Shown here in pieces: positions 5,820 through 5,874 of a stretch of 5,874 nucleotides of DNA. The DNA is taken from contig JAGLGG010000357.1 of NCBI GenBank assembly GCA_023144145.1, positions 1-5,874 of the forward strand, written 5' to 3'. The position numbers and the translations under genes are program-made. The DNA is from Anaerolineales bacterium (lineage in GTDB: Bacteria; Chloroflexota; Anaerolineae; Anaerolineales; E44-bin32). The notes beneath the pieces are model-generated. The model saw only the letters and a program-made list of their open reading frames with translations. It was not told the origin of the DNA and made no database searches. The number at the start of each line of letters is the position of its first letter. Positions within the stretch are counted from its first letter, which is position 1.

Positions 5820-5857
5820 CGAGGTGGTACCGCGGAGGCTCTGACCCTTCGTCCTCG
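5820..5857 (+). promoter_or_regulatory. T-box antiterminator
   Basis: CGAGG (5820-5824) pairs with CCTCG (5853-5857) as helix A1. The seven-base bulge 5825-5831 (TGGTACC) is left free to hold the tRNA 3' end. GCGGAGG (5832-5838) pairs with 5846-5852 as helix A2 with two G-T wobbles and a seven-base loop. This matches the canonical antiterminator layout and uses the 5' half of the terminator, so the two structures exclude each other. Confidence 0.88.
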
Positions 5858-5874
5858 AGGACGAAGGTTTTTTT
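5846..5874 (+). terminator. T-box intrinsic terminator
   Basis: Bases 5846-5867 are a perfect 22-base palindrome, forming a 9-base-pair stem (CCTTCGTCC with GGACGAAGG) around TCGA, followed by seven T's that run to the window end. It is the OFF state of the T-box switch. Confidence 0.92.

Larger units (their letters stand above)
5581..5874 (+). promoter_or_regulatory. T-box leader (tRNA-sensing riboswitch), specifier uncertain
   Basis: A T-box leader binds a specific tRNA and stops transcription unless that tRNA is uncharged. Stem I begins with AATATC/GATATT (5581-5586 with 5676-5681), then a GA-rich turn including AGTAG (5593-5597), a helix AGGCG/CGCCT (5604-5608 with 5667-5671), the conserved AGAGA (5614-5618), and a distal hairpin of TGTGG/CCACA (5622-5626 with 5644-5648) and GGCT/AGCC (5632-5635 with 5639-5642). 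Stem III is CTGAGC/GCTCAG (5773-5778 with 5782-5787). The T-box GAGGTGGTACCGCG is at 5821-5834. The bulge reads TGGT, matching a tRNA with discriminator base A. Possible specifiers are GTC (Val, 5665-5667) or CTG (Leu, 5659-5661); I cannot decide. The regulated gene, probably an aminoacyl-tRNA synthetase, lies beyond the window. Confidence 0.93.

Noticed and set aside
1..5874. CRISPR array, insertion sequence, phage gene, tRNA or rRNA
   Set aside because: I saw no regularly spaced direct repeats, transposase or integrase motifs, terminal repeats with target duplications, or tRNA/rRNA signatures on either strand.

Overview
The window reads as a bacterial chromosome segment that leans slightly AT-rich. 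It has canonical sigma-70-type promoters, strong Shine-Dalgarno sites and a tRNA-sensing T-box leader at the right edge. T-box leaders are known mainly from Firmicutes, Actinobacteria and Chloroflexota. Together with the DUF4332 protein, the short-form 6-phosphogluconate dehydrogenase and the stand-alone NAD(P)HX epimerase, this makes a Chloroflexota lineage (Dehalococcoidia or marine SAR202-like) my best guess. That is inference from gene style; no marker gene in the window proves it.

Left block (124-3613, minus strand). Four genes lie head to tail in the transcription order glk (glucokinase), a short-chain dehydrogenase/reductase, nnrE (NAD(P)H-hydrate epimerase) and gnd (short-form 6-phosphogluconate dehydrogenase). 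Gaps are 82, 9 and 57 bases, each gene has a good ribosome binding site, and no terminator is visible between them, so they look like one operon. Glk supplies glucose 6-phosphate. Gnd oxidises 6-phosphogluconate to ribulose 5-phosphate and makes reduced nicotinamide cofactor. NnrE repairs hydrated, dead forms of that cofactor. The reductase probably uses NAD(H), but its substrate is unknown and its catalytic Ser is replaced by Ala. The missing steps (glucose-6-phosphate dehydrogenase, lactonase) are not in the window. The 123 bases beyond gnd hold overlapping inverted repeats and no recognisable gene.

Middle (3614-4519). A 272-base gap upstream of glk carries two candidate promoters and an unusually long leader. 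Next is a small minus-strand DUF4332 helix-hairpin-helix gene. A 214-base divergent region follows, with two well-formed back-to-back promoters: TTGACA-17-TAGAAT leftward for the DUF4332 gene and TTGACC-17-TATACT rightward for the next gene.

Right block (4520-5874, plus strand). A 314-residue protein of unknown function has an N-terminal coiled coil and a C-terminal HEAT-like helical repeat region. After it comes an inverted repeat plus T-run that can be its terminator and that also contains the -35 box of the next promoter. That promoter (TTGACC-18-TATAAT with extended -10) drives a complete T-box leader: Stem I, Stem III, T-box, antiterminator and terminator. The window ends in the terminator's T-run, so the regulated gene, expected to be an aminoacyl-tRNA synthetase or an amino-acid gene, lies just outside.

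Most of the content is ordinary metabolism. The points worth a second look are the T-box leader and its unresolved amino-acid identity, the terminator/promoter overlap before it, cofactor repair inside a sugar-phosphate operon, the Ser-less reductase, and the coiled-coil/HEAT orphan.
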